DNA from: Bigelowiella natans CCMP2755
Taxonomy: Eukaryota; Cercozoa; Chlorarachniophyceae
Reading direction: 5' to 3'
Length of the DNA: 29,289 nucleotides
Assembly: GCA_000320545.1 (NCBI GenBank)
Contig: ADNK01001701.1
Span: forward strand, 110,001-139,289
In this document: one piece after another, positions 20,090 to 29,289 of the stretch
Layout: the number at the start of each line of letters is the position of its first letter
Numbering within the stretch: position 1 is the first letter of the stretch
Made by a program: the position numbers and the translations under genes
Notes under the pieces: generated by a model
The model's input: the letters and a program-made list of their open reading frames with translations, nothing else
What the model was told of the DNA's origin: nothing
Database searches by the model: none

Positions 20090-21694
20090 TTACTTGAGGA
20101 AAGGAAGAGAGAATCCTCCCTTCTTCTCTTCTTTTGCAGCAACTGTTTTCTTTCCCCCTAATTTAAGAAGGAATCATTGAACATTGATTTCATATTTGAT
20201 GGTGGCTTCTGATAAGAGAAATAGAATAAATTTGATTTAAGCGAGTGTTCAATGAAGACTTGACTGTTGACGTGTTCCTGCGTAATACTATGCTTAGTGT
20301 TACTACTACCACGTGGGGCTGCCTTGGAGGCTGTAGTCTTTTTGACAGTCTTCTTGAGGGTCTGAATAAGGCCAAGACAAACATAAAGGGATCGTCGATG
20401 ATTAAAAGAAACCATGAGTAATGTATCCTACAATGTATTCTATAAAGCTGTTTTGCACTGACAACAAAATTCGGAATGTTTTAACGTAAAGATTGATATC
20501 TCGCGAGAAGCCTCCCGTCCTCCCGCCCTCCCCACTCAAACCCTCCTCCCACGGCTGCATTCTGGATCATAAATGCTATTTCCCTTGTTCATTTCCACTT
20601 TCTCCTCCACCACATTTGTCTTCTCTCTATGAATCCCCAGGCATTTCATTTATACGAGCTACTGTAAGTTAGTTGTTACTCACAGGGTCAAGAGAGAATT
20701 CAGAGAGTCCTTCGAGGTTGATCTCAGGAAGTCCGCCAGAGCCACCCTCTGGGAGAGAGAAGTCGGGGAGGGAGAAGCCTCCGTTTTCAGCCCTTTCTTC
20801 ATTCATCTGTCGCTGGCGGTCGAGAACTAAGCTCTATTTTGTTGGACAAAACAAAAAGCAGCATGATTTATTATTTTTATTACTATGTAGGTAATATATA
20901 TTTACTCACTCATAAGAAGTGGGCTAGTATCTACTAAAGGGTGTGTCATAGAAGAATTCAAAATTATAAATTTTCATAGGAGTTTACTCTGGTAGGGGAC
21001 TTCTTGGTGATCCAATCGTTGAAAACCTTAAAACCAAACAAAAGAAATAACCCGGTCGTCGTCATCGTCGTCGTCGTTATTGCGTTCCAAACCGTACTCA
21101 ATTACTCTCTTCTAGATTTGGCGACCAAGGCAACGACAGAGCACACATGCTTTCGCTCCCCTTCATTAATCTCTAAAATCAAATGCTGGTCTTCCTTCAC
21201 TGAATTTACCTTGTCAAAGAAAGATCCGTCCTTAGCAACAATATCGTCATCAGGCCTAGAGTTCCTGTCAGGGACCATTCCAGCTTCTCCTGCCTTCTTA
21301 GCGTTGCAAGCAACGCGGGAAGGGTTCTATGTAGGCAAAATCCAGAATCAAATATATAAGTTAAAAAAATTCCTAAAATGTGATCTTGAAGAATAGAAAC
21401 TTAATGATAATCAGAGGAAGAGTCGTGATGGCGAATATTACCATGACGCGGGGTGCAACCATAGGTCTAACGGAACGGACCATAGTTGCTCCAAGTTCTG
21501 GTCGATAAAAATAATGCAAAATTTTGGTTTATTGGCGGCGCATTGTAAATTTAAGTACTTAGTACTGTAATTAGGCACAGAAATTATTGATGTGCTCTCG
21601 ATGTACCTGCACGGCTACGAAGCTGAAGGCAGAGAGTGACAACGAGAGCCACGTTGATAGCAACGGAGAAGAGTAAGGAGCTTGTGCGCATCAT
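20090..21694 (-). CDS. 189-aa signal-peptide protein with repeated FSLP motifs, 7 exons
   Basis: Model exons: 21694-21607, 21497-21442, 21326-21210, 21026-20988, 20833-20684, 20361-20310 and 20157-20090. Every intron is GT-AG, several with strong donors (GTGAGT, GTAAAT, GTAAAC), and phases close to 189 aa plus TAA. The start is MM at 21694. Residues 6-23 form a hydrophobic core (LLFSVAINVALVVTLCLQ) followed by RSRA, a good signal peptide. The next stretch is Arg/Met/Val-rich, as in a bipartite organelle-targeting leader. The mature part holds GMVPDRNSRPDDD and KDGSFFDKVFNDW, then GGFSLPDFSLPEGG and LSEFSLDP, a Lys-rich segment, and a final GGFSLPFLK. The FSLP unit thus occurs three times, with FSLD as a fourth. 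Family not recognised; a plastid or other organelle lumen protein is one guess. Confidence 0.65.
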
Positions 21695-22902
21695 TTTATT
21701 ATACCAACTCTGCGGTTGCAATGGAAGATATTGGACGTGAGGTAGTCAGTAAAATACGCCTATTTCTTCACCAAAGAAAGACAGCAGATACGAAAATAAT
21801 CCTCTCGTGAGAGCTATCCACCCAACCAAAAGGTTATTTTTTTCTACGTTCACTACTGCATACAAGTATACTATTTGTGGTCGAATACTGTAGTCGTATA
21901 GTGAAAGTGATGCATCTGGATGGATGTTTTAGGGACTAGCAGAGGGGGGGTCTACGTGATGAAACACTGACCAAGTTTCAGATGTATGCAGACGATGCGG
22001 AGGAATTGCAAATAAATATGTAATTCAACAGTAATTTAGATGTGCGACTACACTATTTTTGTGTCGTATCATTATAATCGTCAACATTTCTAAATTAAAC
22101 AACGAGAAAAAGGCTCATCCTCTTCTCGGTCTGAAGACGACGGAGTACTTAAATCCTATAATATTGCATAGAACGACATCGTCTTTACGTTGTCGGTTGC
22201 ATCTATTCTCAACAAATCCCTGTATGACTTCAAGAGGAACAGGCCGCGCGAACATAAGAATAATTCAGATCAGCCAGCTATCATAGATATCGCACCGATT
22301 CAAAAATACACATAAAATATAATATAATATGAAGGATATGTAGGTTATAATCATTCTTTCATCCACACGTAGTATCATCTAAAACAACGGGTCTTTTGTT
22401 TTAGATCTTAGGTTGGTAGTGTAAACGTCGCTGGGTACATCGACATGTAAGATCAAGGCTGATTTGCTCCATTTTCCCGCTCACCAAGTTCTTCGCAACA
22501 GAAAAAGGAGACGAATGGTCTCTATAAAGTCAGAAGCGTTATCCAGTATCATCAATTTGCATTATCCTGTTTATACAAAAAATGCATGATATTCTTTCTA
22601 TTAATGGCATAACCTAGGTCTTTCCAAACAAGTTGTAGAAACATTGAGAAAATGTCTCATCTGAAAATAGGGAAAGCCGAGAAGGTGAAAAGGACCTAAG
22701 CGGATGGTTGTCCTCTTTTGGTTACAACTACAGTTCCTGTTTTACATGTGCGACAAATTCTCATCTTATTTTTCCTCGATTCGTATGAAAGTAGAAAAAT
22801 ACGATTACATATGTTCAAGATTCGCATTTCTATATTTGTGCAATGGACTTCGAACACACGATTCTTAGATGTTCACACCACACGTTGGTTTCTGGGAGAT
22901 AG
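21695..22902. other. Intergenic, no confident gene
   Basis: Short plus-strand open frames occur (for example 22059-22286 and one from about 22647 to 22787 reading REGEKDLSGWLSSFGY), but I could not link them by splice sites or recognise them. Confidence 0.35.
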
Positions 22903-23190
22903 GCATTGCTTGAAGATGCCCATTTGATGAAAGTTCCGCAATTATTTTTTAACGTTGAAATGGAATCCAAGCAATTTTTACAAAATCTGCCATCCAACGA
23001 CATTAGTCAATTCGTAGACTCGTTTCATAGAATTAAGACAATCACGAAAACGATAAAAGATGGTTCGGAATTTTCCGTTAATATTGAACGACACAATAAA
23101 TAGGTAGACTTCTCCACATAAGGATGGTGAATTTGCTAATGTGTTAGAATTAGGAAGTATGAAATCTCTCTTACTTTTTTATACCATTAA
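22903..23190 (+). pseudogene. Sec63-domain-like segment, probably a broken Brr2/Ski2-like helicase C-terminus
   Basis: After an AG at 22902, a 66-codon frame reads AHLMKVPQLF, then FLQNLPSNDISQFVDSFHRI, then DGSEFSVNIERHN, and stops at TAG 23101-23103. The spacing and hydrophobic pattern resemble the start of the Sec63 domain in Brr2-type spliceosomal helicases (helix, F-x3-[YF]-x2-I, then a beta strand ending in LER). The next expected block, a P-x-K followed by a GxxxxVxxLG-type strand pair, is found in the +1 frame at 23111-23190 (SPHKDGEFANVLELGSMKS). Two TAG triplets lie between the frames, and no intron of normal size fits. I therefore read it as a frame-shifted remnant or a badly joined exon pair. 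The similarity is from memory of the family pattern and is weak. Confidence 0.3.
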
Positions 23191-24019
23191 TCTTTTTTAA
23201 GAATCTGAATTGTTTTTCTTGTTCGATTTTAAATATAAAATAGTTGTATTTAGGAATAAAATACTCCATTTAATCGATGAACGTATTACTATTGTACGAT
23301 GCGAGAAGGTTTAAGGATCCTAGCTATCGCTGAAATTATAAGTTGACCAATTTTAGAAGAATCCCGGAGGTTTCTTTCTTACGTCATACCTGCGGTTTGA
23401 CGACCATGTGAAGGCATGCATTTCCTTCGAAACGATTCCAGCATTGAATTATTGGAAGAAATTAATAAAAATAATAAAATTGTTTGATTTTTTTTTAAAA
23501 TTCGATGAAAAGAAGTAGATGTTACTTTAATATGCATCCCGTTTTCATGATACACAGCAATGTCTAAATATATTTGTAATCTTAAAAAATCCTGTTCTTC
23601 TAATGCACCTGACGCTGCACTCTCATTACTCAAAACGCTTCTTCGAAGGTGATTGTCCTCTCCACCCCCCTCCCCCTTCTCCTTTTGTCATCGAAGTTCG
23701 TAGTTTCCTGGATAGATATCATTTGAATTTCTTTCTCTCCCTAAAGCATTTGGTATATTGTTATCATTCGTCACTGCTGCCTTGAGACTTTGTTATGGTT
23801 GAGTGTCCTTGAGGCGCCGTCACTAGTGACGAGCGTCCAAGGTGTTTGCTCGTGGGTAACGGGTTTTCATTGTCGGTTTGGATCAATATTTTCAAATATT
23901 TGAGATGAGCTCAATGACTCATAATTCCCATGTTTTTTTTGTGGCTCTTCCGTAATTCTGATGCGTGCAGCTGCAAGGAAGAACAGAGGGCAATCTTTTA
24001 CGAGCGTCGAGAGAAAACG
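23191..24019. other. Intergenic with one candidate minus-strand exon
   Basis: On the minus strand about 23685-23526 reads openly (motifs NHLRRSVLSNESAASGALEE and FLRLQIYLDIAVYHENGM) and ends at an AAA|GTAACA donor. I found no clear partner exon, so it may be one exon of an unseen gene. The remainder holds the promoter of the PUB-A20-AN1 gene. Confidence 0.3.
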
Positions 24020-25006
24020 ATGGCCTCATCGCAAGTTGCAAAGAAGCACTTCGCTACTCATGCTACACCCAGGTATTATTATTTGTTCAATATATCTAAA
24101 ATAGATATTAGTTGTCAGTAGTCTTGCTAGCTTGTTCCGTTGCTGCAATAATTCCCATCGATTTTATGAATCAGGGGCAGTGCCAATGATATGGTTGAGT
24201 CAGCGTCTATAGCTATCAAAGCATCTCTTCGATTATACAATCAAAACAAAACAGCGACACAACTTTCGTCTTTGAAGGCAATCCTAAAATTCCTCCAGAA
24301 GGTAGAGAAGAAGCCTTCCGACATACGAGCACGGCGACTGCAAATGAGTAACATCGTCGTGAAGAAATTCGTCACGAAAGTGAAAGGTGGACTGGAGCTG
24401 ATGATAGCCTGCGGCTTTGATCGCGAGAATGTCGGGGAGAAGAAGGAGCAACTCATCATGAAGGAAGTAAGTAGAGATCTTGTCCAGTTAGGGATATCCC
24501 TAGTCCAAAAAAAACTCGATGACATTAAGTCGGGTGTAGTGTCCGACCCCGCTCCTGCTGCCACAGCCATGAAGGTCAGGTGCCCATGCGGGTTTTGGGG
24601 AAGCTCGGATCAAGAGGGCTTGTGCTCTATATGTTACAGAAAGAAATGCGGTGGGCCAGGAACAGCAGTATCCCTAGAGGTGAAGCGTACCGCATCTCCG
24701 GCAAAGAAGCTCGATTGGAAGCGAAAGCTGAAGAAGGCATCAACAAAGCTTAGGGCGTTGCATCGTTTTTTTCTTGGTGTAAGGCAAGAATCCCGTCTCA
24801 TTCAGAAGAACAAAAAACGCTGCTTTCAGTGCAACAAAAAGGTTGGGTATCTTGGAATAGAATGCCGTTGTTTGTTCGTCTTTTGCGACAAGCATAGATT
24901 TCCCCACTCCCATAAATGCAAATTTGACTACAAGAAGCTCCACCAGTGCTTACTTAAAAAGGAAAACAAAATAGTGAAACACTCGAAGATCAACAAGATA
25001 GAGTAA
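24020..25006 (+). CDS. PUB domain + A20-like + AN1 zinc-finger protein, 2 exons
   Basis: Exons 24020-24072 and 24175-25006 with a phase-2 GT-AG intron give 294 aa. PUB domain at about residues 43-123: LSSLKAILKFLQKV, then RARRLQMSN, then VKGGLELMIACGFD and a helical tail, matching the family pattern (L..I...P.d.R.irl.N..f...v....G....L...GF). PUB domains bind the C-terminal tail of p97/VCP. A20-like finger at 154-171: CPCGFWGSSDQEGLCSICY, with the usual C-x11-C-x2-C half but only one residue between the first two Cys instead of two to four. A basic linker (180-233) follows. The AN1 finger at 234-266 is canonical: C-x2-C-x10-C-x-C-x4-C-x2-H-x5-H-x-C. A20/AN1 proteins bind ubiquitin and act in stress and proteasome pathways. 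Inferred role: an adaptor linking p97 and ubiquitinated clients. An in-frame ATG at 23930 would add 30 residues; I prefer 24020 (MASSQVAKKH). Confidence 0.85.
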
Positions 25007-26440
25007 AGACTGCTAGACTGGTGCGTGCATTGTCAAACCCAAACCCAACGTGCATCGTACAGCAGCACAAATTGCATTCTAGAATTGCTGATCATTCCAG
25101 CAGTAGGGACGGCATGCACAAGTTCCCGCGCTCAACATCAACCTTCGGCAAACTTTGTAAAGACTAAAAATAATTCCACCTCAATGTGAATGCACGTGTC
25201 ATGTGCACATGGCCCCGCTGGTTGCACAGCCCAATGTCACACGGTTTGGGCAAGTATACAAGGTGTGTGCGCGTCAACAGATGGTCAGTGCGGCGATGCT
25301 GCGCGTGCGAAAATGCACGCGCCGCGCCCACGAGAGAGCCAATGCAGGCACAACTGGACAAAAAGTCACCTGCGACCACAAGTCCGTCAAACCTGTGACG
25401 AATCGCCAGAATGTGCATTTGGAAGCTTTTGCGCGCGACCAAGCTAGCAAGCGCGTCATGTGATGTGATGGACATTGGATTTGCTCGCATTTCTTCAAAA
25501 ATTTTCGTGCATGTCACGTTTGGTCAAACGCACGCGCAAAAGCATTCAAAATGTGACAGCGAACAAACGCGCAGCGTGCATCCGCTGCACAACGGATGTG
25601 AATTTTCACACTTTGCGCGCTCACTGAGGCCTTGAAAATGGACATTTTGGTCAACATTTCGGTCATTTTTTGAGGTTTGGCCATCGGACAAGTTCTGATG
25701 ACTTTTCTTTGACCAACTGCAACTGCCTGCTGCTTCAAAGCGCGTCGCAAAGCGCTGCACTGTTTGCAACCCCGTCGTTGCCGGGTTTGACGGAGTTGTG
25801 ACGGGTCCAATTTTGCTGGTTTGGTCCAATTTCACTCATTTCACTTTTTTTTTTGGCTGAGCGAACGCGCCTCGAGCAGGTAGCAGGTGCTTTCGGGGGG
25901 TCCAGGGTTTGCAACCATTTTTGACAAACAGGGATGAGCATTGTTCAAAACTTCAAAAAAACCGTCAAAATCGTCGATTTTCGCCAAAAATGACCGATTT
26001 TGGTCGTTGTTGCTTGGCAACAAAACGAGTGTCTTTTCAATTTTTGAACACTTTCTGTGCAATTTTGTCAAAATCAGTTGTCATCCCCAGGAAGCCCTGC
26101 TCGAGGCGCGTCTGCATGACCATCCAAAAAAAAAGTGAAAATTGACCGAAACTCGACCCGGGGAAGCCAAACTTCTTCATTGAGATCCAATTTGCCAAGT
26201 TTGTTTGTTCAAATCAAATCCCAGCATGATCACACACTCCACACTCAGAACATCGTTTTCAGCAACTTTTGTTGCCAATGCCTCAGTGGATTTCAATGAC
26301 TTTCAATTTGGATCTTGACCATGCAGGACTGAGGCCCTCAATGAACAATGAACAATGATGATGAACCACGTTTCCAAACGAACTAGCTTCAGTGAGGACC
26401 ATGACTGGTGAACTGGCAGGTGCTTTTGAATTGGTGTGAC
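25007..26440. other. GC-richer repeat DNA without a gene
   Basis: Composition differs from the neighbouring genes (many GCGC and CGCGC). Open frames occur on both strands at the same places, which is typical of GC-rich non-coding sequence. It includes the fold-back element and probably the 3' flank of the LINE fragment at 26441. Confidence 0.5.
25822..26149. repeat. Imperfect fold-back (inverted repeat) element of about 330 bp
   Basis: The left arm begins near 25822 (GGTCCAATTT, then CACTTTTTTTTTGG, then ACGCGCCTCGAGCAGG at about 25865-25880). Its reverse complement appears at about 26094-26149 (CCTGCTCGAGGCGCGT, then CCAAAAAAAAAGTG, then AATTGACC). Pairing continues inwards with mismatches: CAACCATTTTTGACAAA on the left matches a CAACTGATTTTGACAAA on the opposite strand on the right, and TGTTCAAAA matches TTTTGAACA. 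Arms of about 150 bp meet near 25990. It could be a non-autonomous transposon or a hairpin within a larger repeat. Confidence 0.7.
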
Positions 26441-26905
26441 CTAGCCATTGTGAGACAATGTGGCTGGCAGCAATGTGGCGACGCTAGGACGGCGCAAGGT
26501 GTCTGCTCCAAGTGTGAACTTCCCAAACGCCATGTCCACACGATGGTCCATGTTTGGATCCCCCGAAGGAGCACCCAGCAAAACTTTGGTTTTGATGGAG
26601 TCAGGAGCATCAAAGAACGCAGAACAGGCAGGAGAAGTTGGGCCCAAAGCCACTCTTGTGCTCGAGAAAAGTTTGTTTCTCACAGCATTTGAGTGAGCAC
26701 AATGATGGATGAGGTGGTTGACACTTTGAACAACATCAGCATTGCAAAGAGGACAGACCGAGGAAGAGGGGGGCAGATTGCACCAAACCACATTTCCAAT
26801 GTCACGTGCGCGATTGAACAGCCTCTTTGGATCGTGCGACATCGAATGAGATCGTGAAACGGTCAGGTCTAGCAGGTGGTGGCCAATGGCCAAGTCGCAT
26901 GACAA
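26441..26905 (-). mobile_element. LINE 3' end fragment (post-RT zinc-finger region)
   Basis: A 154-codon frame ends at 26441 and contains CPLCNADVVQSVNHLIHHC, the CxxC...H-x4-C motif that follows reverse transcriptase in many LINE ORF2 proteins, with RLFNRARDIGNVVW before it. It is a different element from the one at 18860, since the motifs share spacing but little sequence. Upstream (26906-27200) the three minus frames each carry stops, so the copy is 5'-degenerate or truncated. Confidence 0.65.
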
Positions 26906-27875
26906 AGATCTCCTACATCATTGGCACTTTTCGAGTGATCTTGCTGTTTCGGAACATTCCTAGCAAATTCTTTCTCCTTCTGACGATTGCTGGTCACACA
27001 TCATCTAGTCATGGCAGTTTGTTGTCAAATCCAGACGTCCGCATGCATGTGAAAGCAAGTCTGATTCTGTGTCGCGTTTCACCGTCAGGGCCATTGTTGC
27101 CACCAAGCTAGGTCACTTTTTGTGTCAAGCAAAAATGGCCAATTTCAGCCCACATTGGCTCAAACTAGCGTGCGCAAGTGCCATCGAACTCAGGGCAAGA
27201 ATCATCGTTTTCCTCCGTTTTCGCGTGCACACTGGATTTCACACGTCCAATGATCCTGGAATCTAGCAATGTGTGCTCCAAGTCGCACAGCTGTGCCTTG
27301 CCAGCCAGCGCCAGCAGAGCGTGCAACAAAGTTGTCGCACGTGCACCAACATTGCCAGAACTTTCTGGTTTTGTTTCCAAGCAGCAGGGTCCTTTCAGAA
27401 CCTGCAAGTGTGCAGCAAATGGCTGCAAACAATGATGCAGACAGCTTTGTGCGAGCTGCAAAAGCGTGGACAGCCTTGCCAGGTAGCTGGCCAGCCCGGC
27501 GCCGCGGCCGCGCGCTGCTAGCTTCGAATTGCAGGGTTTGATCGAGCTGTGTGGCATTGCGCGCGCCTGTGATGGACACGATCATGCTTCTGCGCACCTG
27601 CTAGTCTGCCAACACGAACAACTTGCTAGCTTGGGCAAACGCGCGCATTTTCACAAAAAACGAGTTTTCTCGAAAAAGATGTCGGGTGGAGCTGAGGTTG
27701 GGCGCAATCAAAAGGCGTGGTTGCGCTCTTCAAAATGAATCAATCACATTTTCCAACTCCGTACGATGCGATGCCATGTTGAGAGATTCTAGGATTCAAG
27801 AAATTGTGCGTGGGCATCAGTTTCCATGAAACTATGTTTTACGAAGATAGTTCTTTGAGATTCCTTGTACCTAGA
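26906..27875. other. Degenerate repeat DNA upstream of the LINE fragment
   Basis: GC-richer DNA with overlapping open frames on both strands at 27165-27600, none with recognisable motifs. It is probably decayed LINE sequence or other repeats. From about 27780 the composition returns to the AT-rich background. Confidence 0.4.
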
Positions 27876-28427
27876 TTACGAAAATAAAACATATGTACAC
27901 GAACCTTTCCAAAAAGTCACAGGATTCTTACTGAAGATCAGGAAGATTTTAGGCGCTTGTCTATGTGTTAACATGCAACAGTGCTCCTTTATATAAAAAT
28001 ATTTTCTCTTTGTGAATCCAATAATCACCGCAAGTCTATCCGCCATTTCGTTGCCAAAATTTCCGCTGTGTCCCCGAACCCACTTCTGTCGATATGATGC
28101 GCGGTGATTATATTAGTAAAACAAAGGACAATTCAAATTGCACTGGGAAACCAGTAGCTGTATCAAAGCTAATTCTAACCAATCGTTTAGCAGGCGTCAA
28201 GAGTTGTATTTTTGTAAATGAAGTCGCCAAAAAATCTTCGATTTAAAATTGATCTTCATCGGGACTACTAAGGATTCCAAGTTGAATCCATTTATGTTTC
28301 ATATTGCATTACCACTTCGATCGGACGTAACGCACGCAAACGATTCAAATTCGCGTCCAATCGTGTCCATAGATCCTATCCGTACATTTAGTGGCAGAGA
28401 GTTGGAGAGAAAGAAAGATAGAAAATG

Positions 28428-28467
<40 letters not shown>

Positions 28468-28656
28468 CAAGAAGATAGACACATGATGAAAGAAAATAAT
28501 ATTAGTGCGGAGAGTGATGGACCTCCAGTTATCGTTACTGACAATAATAATATTAAGAGTGATTATTCCTATCTTGTACTCAAGGCAATACTACGTCGTT
28601 TCATTTCACAGAACAGAAATAACTCGAGATGAGGCACAAAATCTGTTTCGTGTCAA

Positions 28657-28717
<61 letters not shown>

Positions 28718-29066
28718 AGTGTGTGTATAACAAAAATTCATGTGAATACAAAAAATAATTGGCGAAGTAAATGATGGTTTATTTAGTCTTAAGCAGCAGC
28801 AGCAGCAGCAGCACCCTGTTCTTGACGGGTTGTTTGGTTGCTGTGAGCCATTTATTGCGCTTCCAGTTAGGCACCCAGGAAGTAATACCCTTTACAGTGT
28901 ACTGACTGTCGCTTAGTATCACCACTGGGAGGAGAGTTGGAGCTGATGATCGCTCATTATGATGATGATGATGATGATGATGACGAAGATGCTTCTTCTC
29001 CGTGATCTTTAGTAGAACGTCTACTGCACTGATCACAGCCTGGGGCGACGACGACGGTCAGATTAA

Positions 29067-29114
<48 letters not shown>

Positions 29115-29289
29115 TGAGTAGAGGTAAAGGAATTTCAAATGGAGGTAAAGATTCGCACGCGAACATTTTTTAGTTACGCCAGTCGCTCTAACGATTTTCA
29201 TATTGCGGCCAGCTCTCATGGTCGGATAGAGCAGAGACTGGAAGACGGTGGTGTTTTTTTTTTTGTGTTTTTAGTTTTATCTTTTTTTC
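27876..29289 (-). CDS. Ribonuclease H1 type gene, 3' part (partial, runs off the window)
   Basis: RNase H1 cuts the RNA strand of RNA-DNA hybrids. Exon 29039-28815 (75 codons, phase 0 at both ends) reads [12 protein letters not shown], then [22 protein letters not shown], then KQPVKNR. It includes the third catalytic acidic position, the Asp of DSQY. Exon from 28085 reads [19 protein letters not shown], with the conserved His of GHSG and the last catalytic Asp of NEMADRLA. The exon may stop at a GTGATT donor at 28028 or read on to TAA at 27876. The stretch between PVKNR and WVRG (about 15-20 residues, DLW-like helix) was not found and should be a further exon between 28090 and 28810. The 5' exons with the first Asp and the catalytic Glu lie beyond 29289 or are not recognised in 29160-29289. 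A run of about eight His sits between the helix and the DSQY strand. Confidence 0.75.
28433..28717. repeat. (GA)n, (AT)n and (GT)n microsatellites in an RNase H1 intron
   Basis: GA run at about 28433-28465, AT run at 28659-28690 and GT run at 28691-28717. A plus-strand open frame across the first (28249-28632) reads as Arg-Glu repeats and is not taken as a gene. Confidence 0.85.
28794..28814. repeat. (AGC)n microsatellite at an RNase H1 splice donor
   Basis: On the minus strand the donor of the exon ending at 28815 is AGG|GTGCTGCTGCTG, so the CTG repeat starts immediately after the donor GTG. Confidence 0.8.
29075..29110. repeat. (GA)n microsatellite upstream of an RNase H1 acceptor
   Basis: On the minus strand it is a CT run ending about 35 bp before the acceptor CCCCAG at 29040, near the expected polypyrimidine tract. 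Confidence 0.85.

Noticed and set aside
21004-21396. Plus-strand 130-codon frame
   Set aside because: Antisense to two exons of the 189-aa gene, whose phases and splice sites close completely.
25186-25835. Many overlapping frames on both strands
   Set aside because: GC-rich repeat DNA with few stops by chance; no motif and no splice structure.
28150-28250. Minus-strand [10 protein letters not shown] segment as the missing RNase H1 helix
   Set aside because: An in-frame stop lies immediately upstream with no acceptor between, so it cannot join PVKNR in phase.
28249-28632. Plus-strand 127-codon frame with Arg-Glu repeats
   Set aside because: It reads through a GA microsatellite and lies within an intron of the minus-strand RNase H1 gene.
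1-29289. CRISPR arrays, operons, tRNA or rRNA genes
   Set aside because: The tandem repeats are microsatellites or duplications without regular spacers, gene structure is intron-rich, and I see no tRNA or rRNA signature.

Overview
This window is eukaryotic nuclear DNA. Coding sequence is cut into many short exons by introns of about 50 to 400 bp with GT-AG ends. The non-coding DNA is AT-rich and packed with microsatellites, and two 3' ends of non-LTR retrotransposons are present. Nothing looks prokaryotic. The density of small phase-consistent introns, the eukaryotic-type NAD kinase and an A20/AN1 protein suggest a protist or microalga, but I cannot name the lineage. All gene models below were built by hand from splice signals and reading-frame phase.

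Layout, left to right. (1) 93-803, minus: a small protein with one membrane span, and a possible upstream exon with a signal-like segment. (2) 1374-6304, plus: a complete 16-exon NAD kinase gene of 417 codons whose phases close throughout; its introns carry most of the local microsatellites and three separate tandem duplications. (3) 6305-9428: AT-rich DNA with long AT and CA repeats. (4) 9429-12318, minus: a run of small coding-looking exons of an unrecognised protein. (5) 12666-15509, minus: an 8-exon TPR-like protein, possibly continuous with (4). (6) 16031-17673, plus: a 6-exon, 270-aa protein with an N-terminal hydrophobic segment. (7) 18860-19378, minus: 5'-truncated LINE 3' end with the zinc-binding motif that follows reverse transcriptase. 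(8) 20090-21694, minus: a 7-exon, 189-aa protein with a signal peptide and repeated FSLP motifs. (9) 22903-23190, plus: a broken Sec63-domain-like segment. (10) 24020-25006, plus: a 2-exon, 294-aa protein joining a PUB domain to an A20-like and an AN1 zinc finger. (11) 25007-27875: GC-richer repeat DNA with a fold-back element of about 330 bp and a second LINE 3' end. (12) 27876-29289, minus: the 3' part of an RNase H1 gene running off the window.

The genes look like unrelated housekeeping and regulatory genes, not a cluster. The two most interesting points are the PUB-A20-AN1 architecture, which would tie p97/VCP binding to ubiquitin binding in one small protein, and the repeated placement of microsatellites at splice donors and as pyrimidine tracts at splice acceptors.
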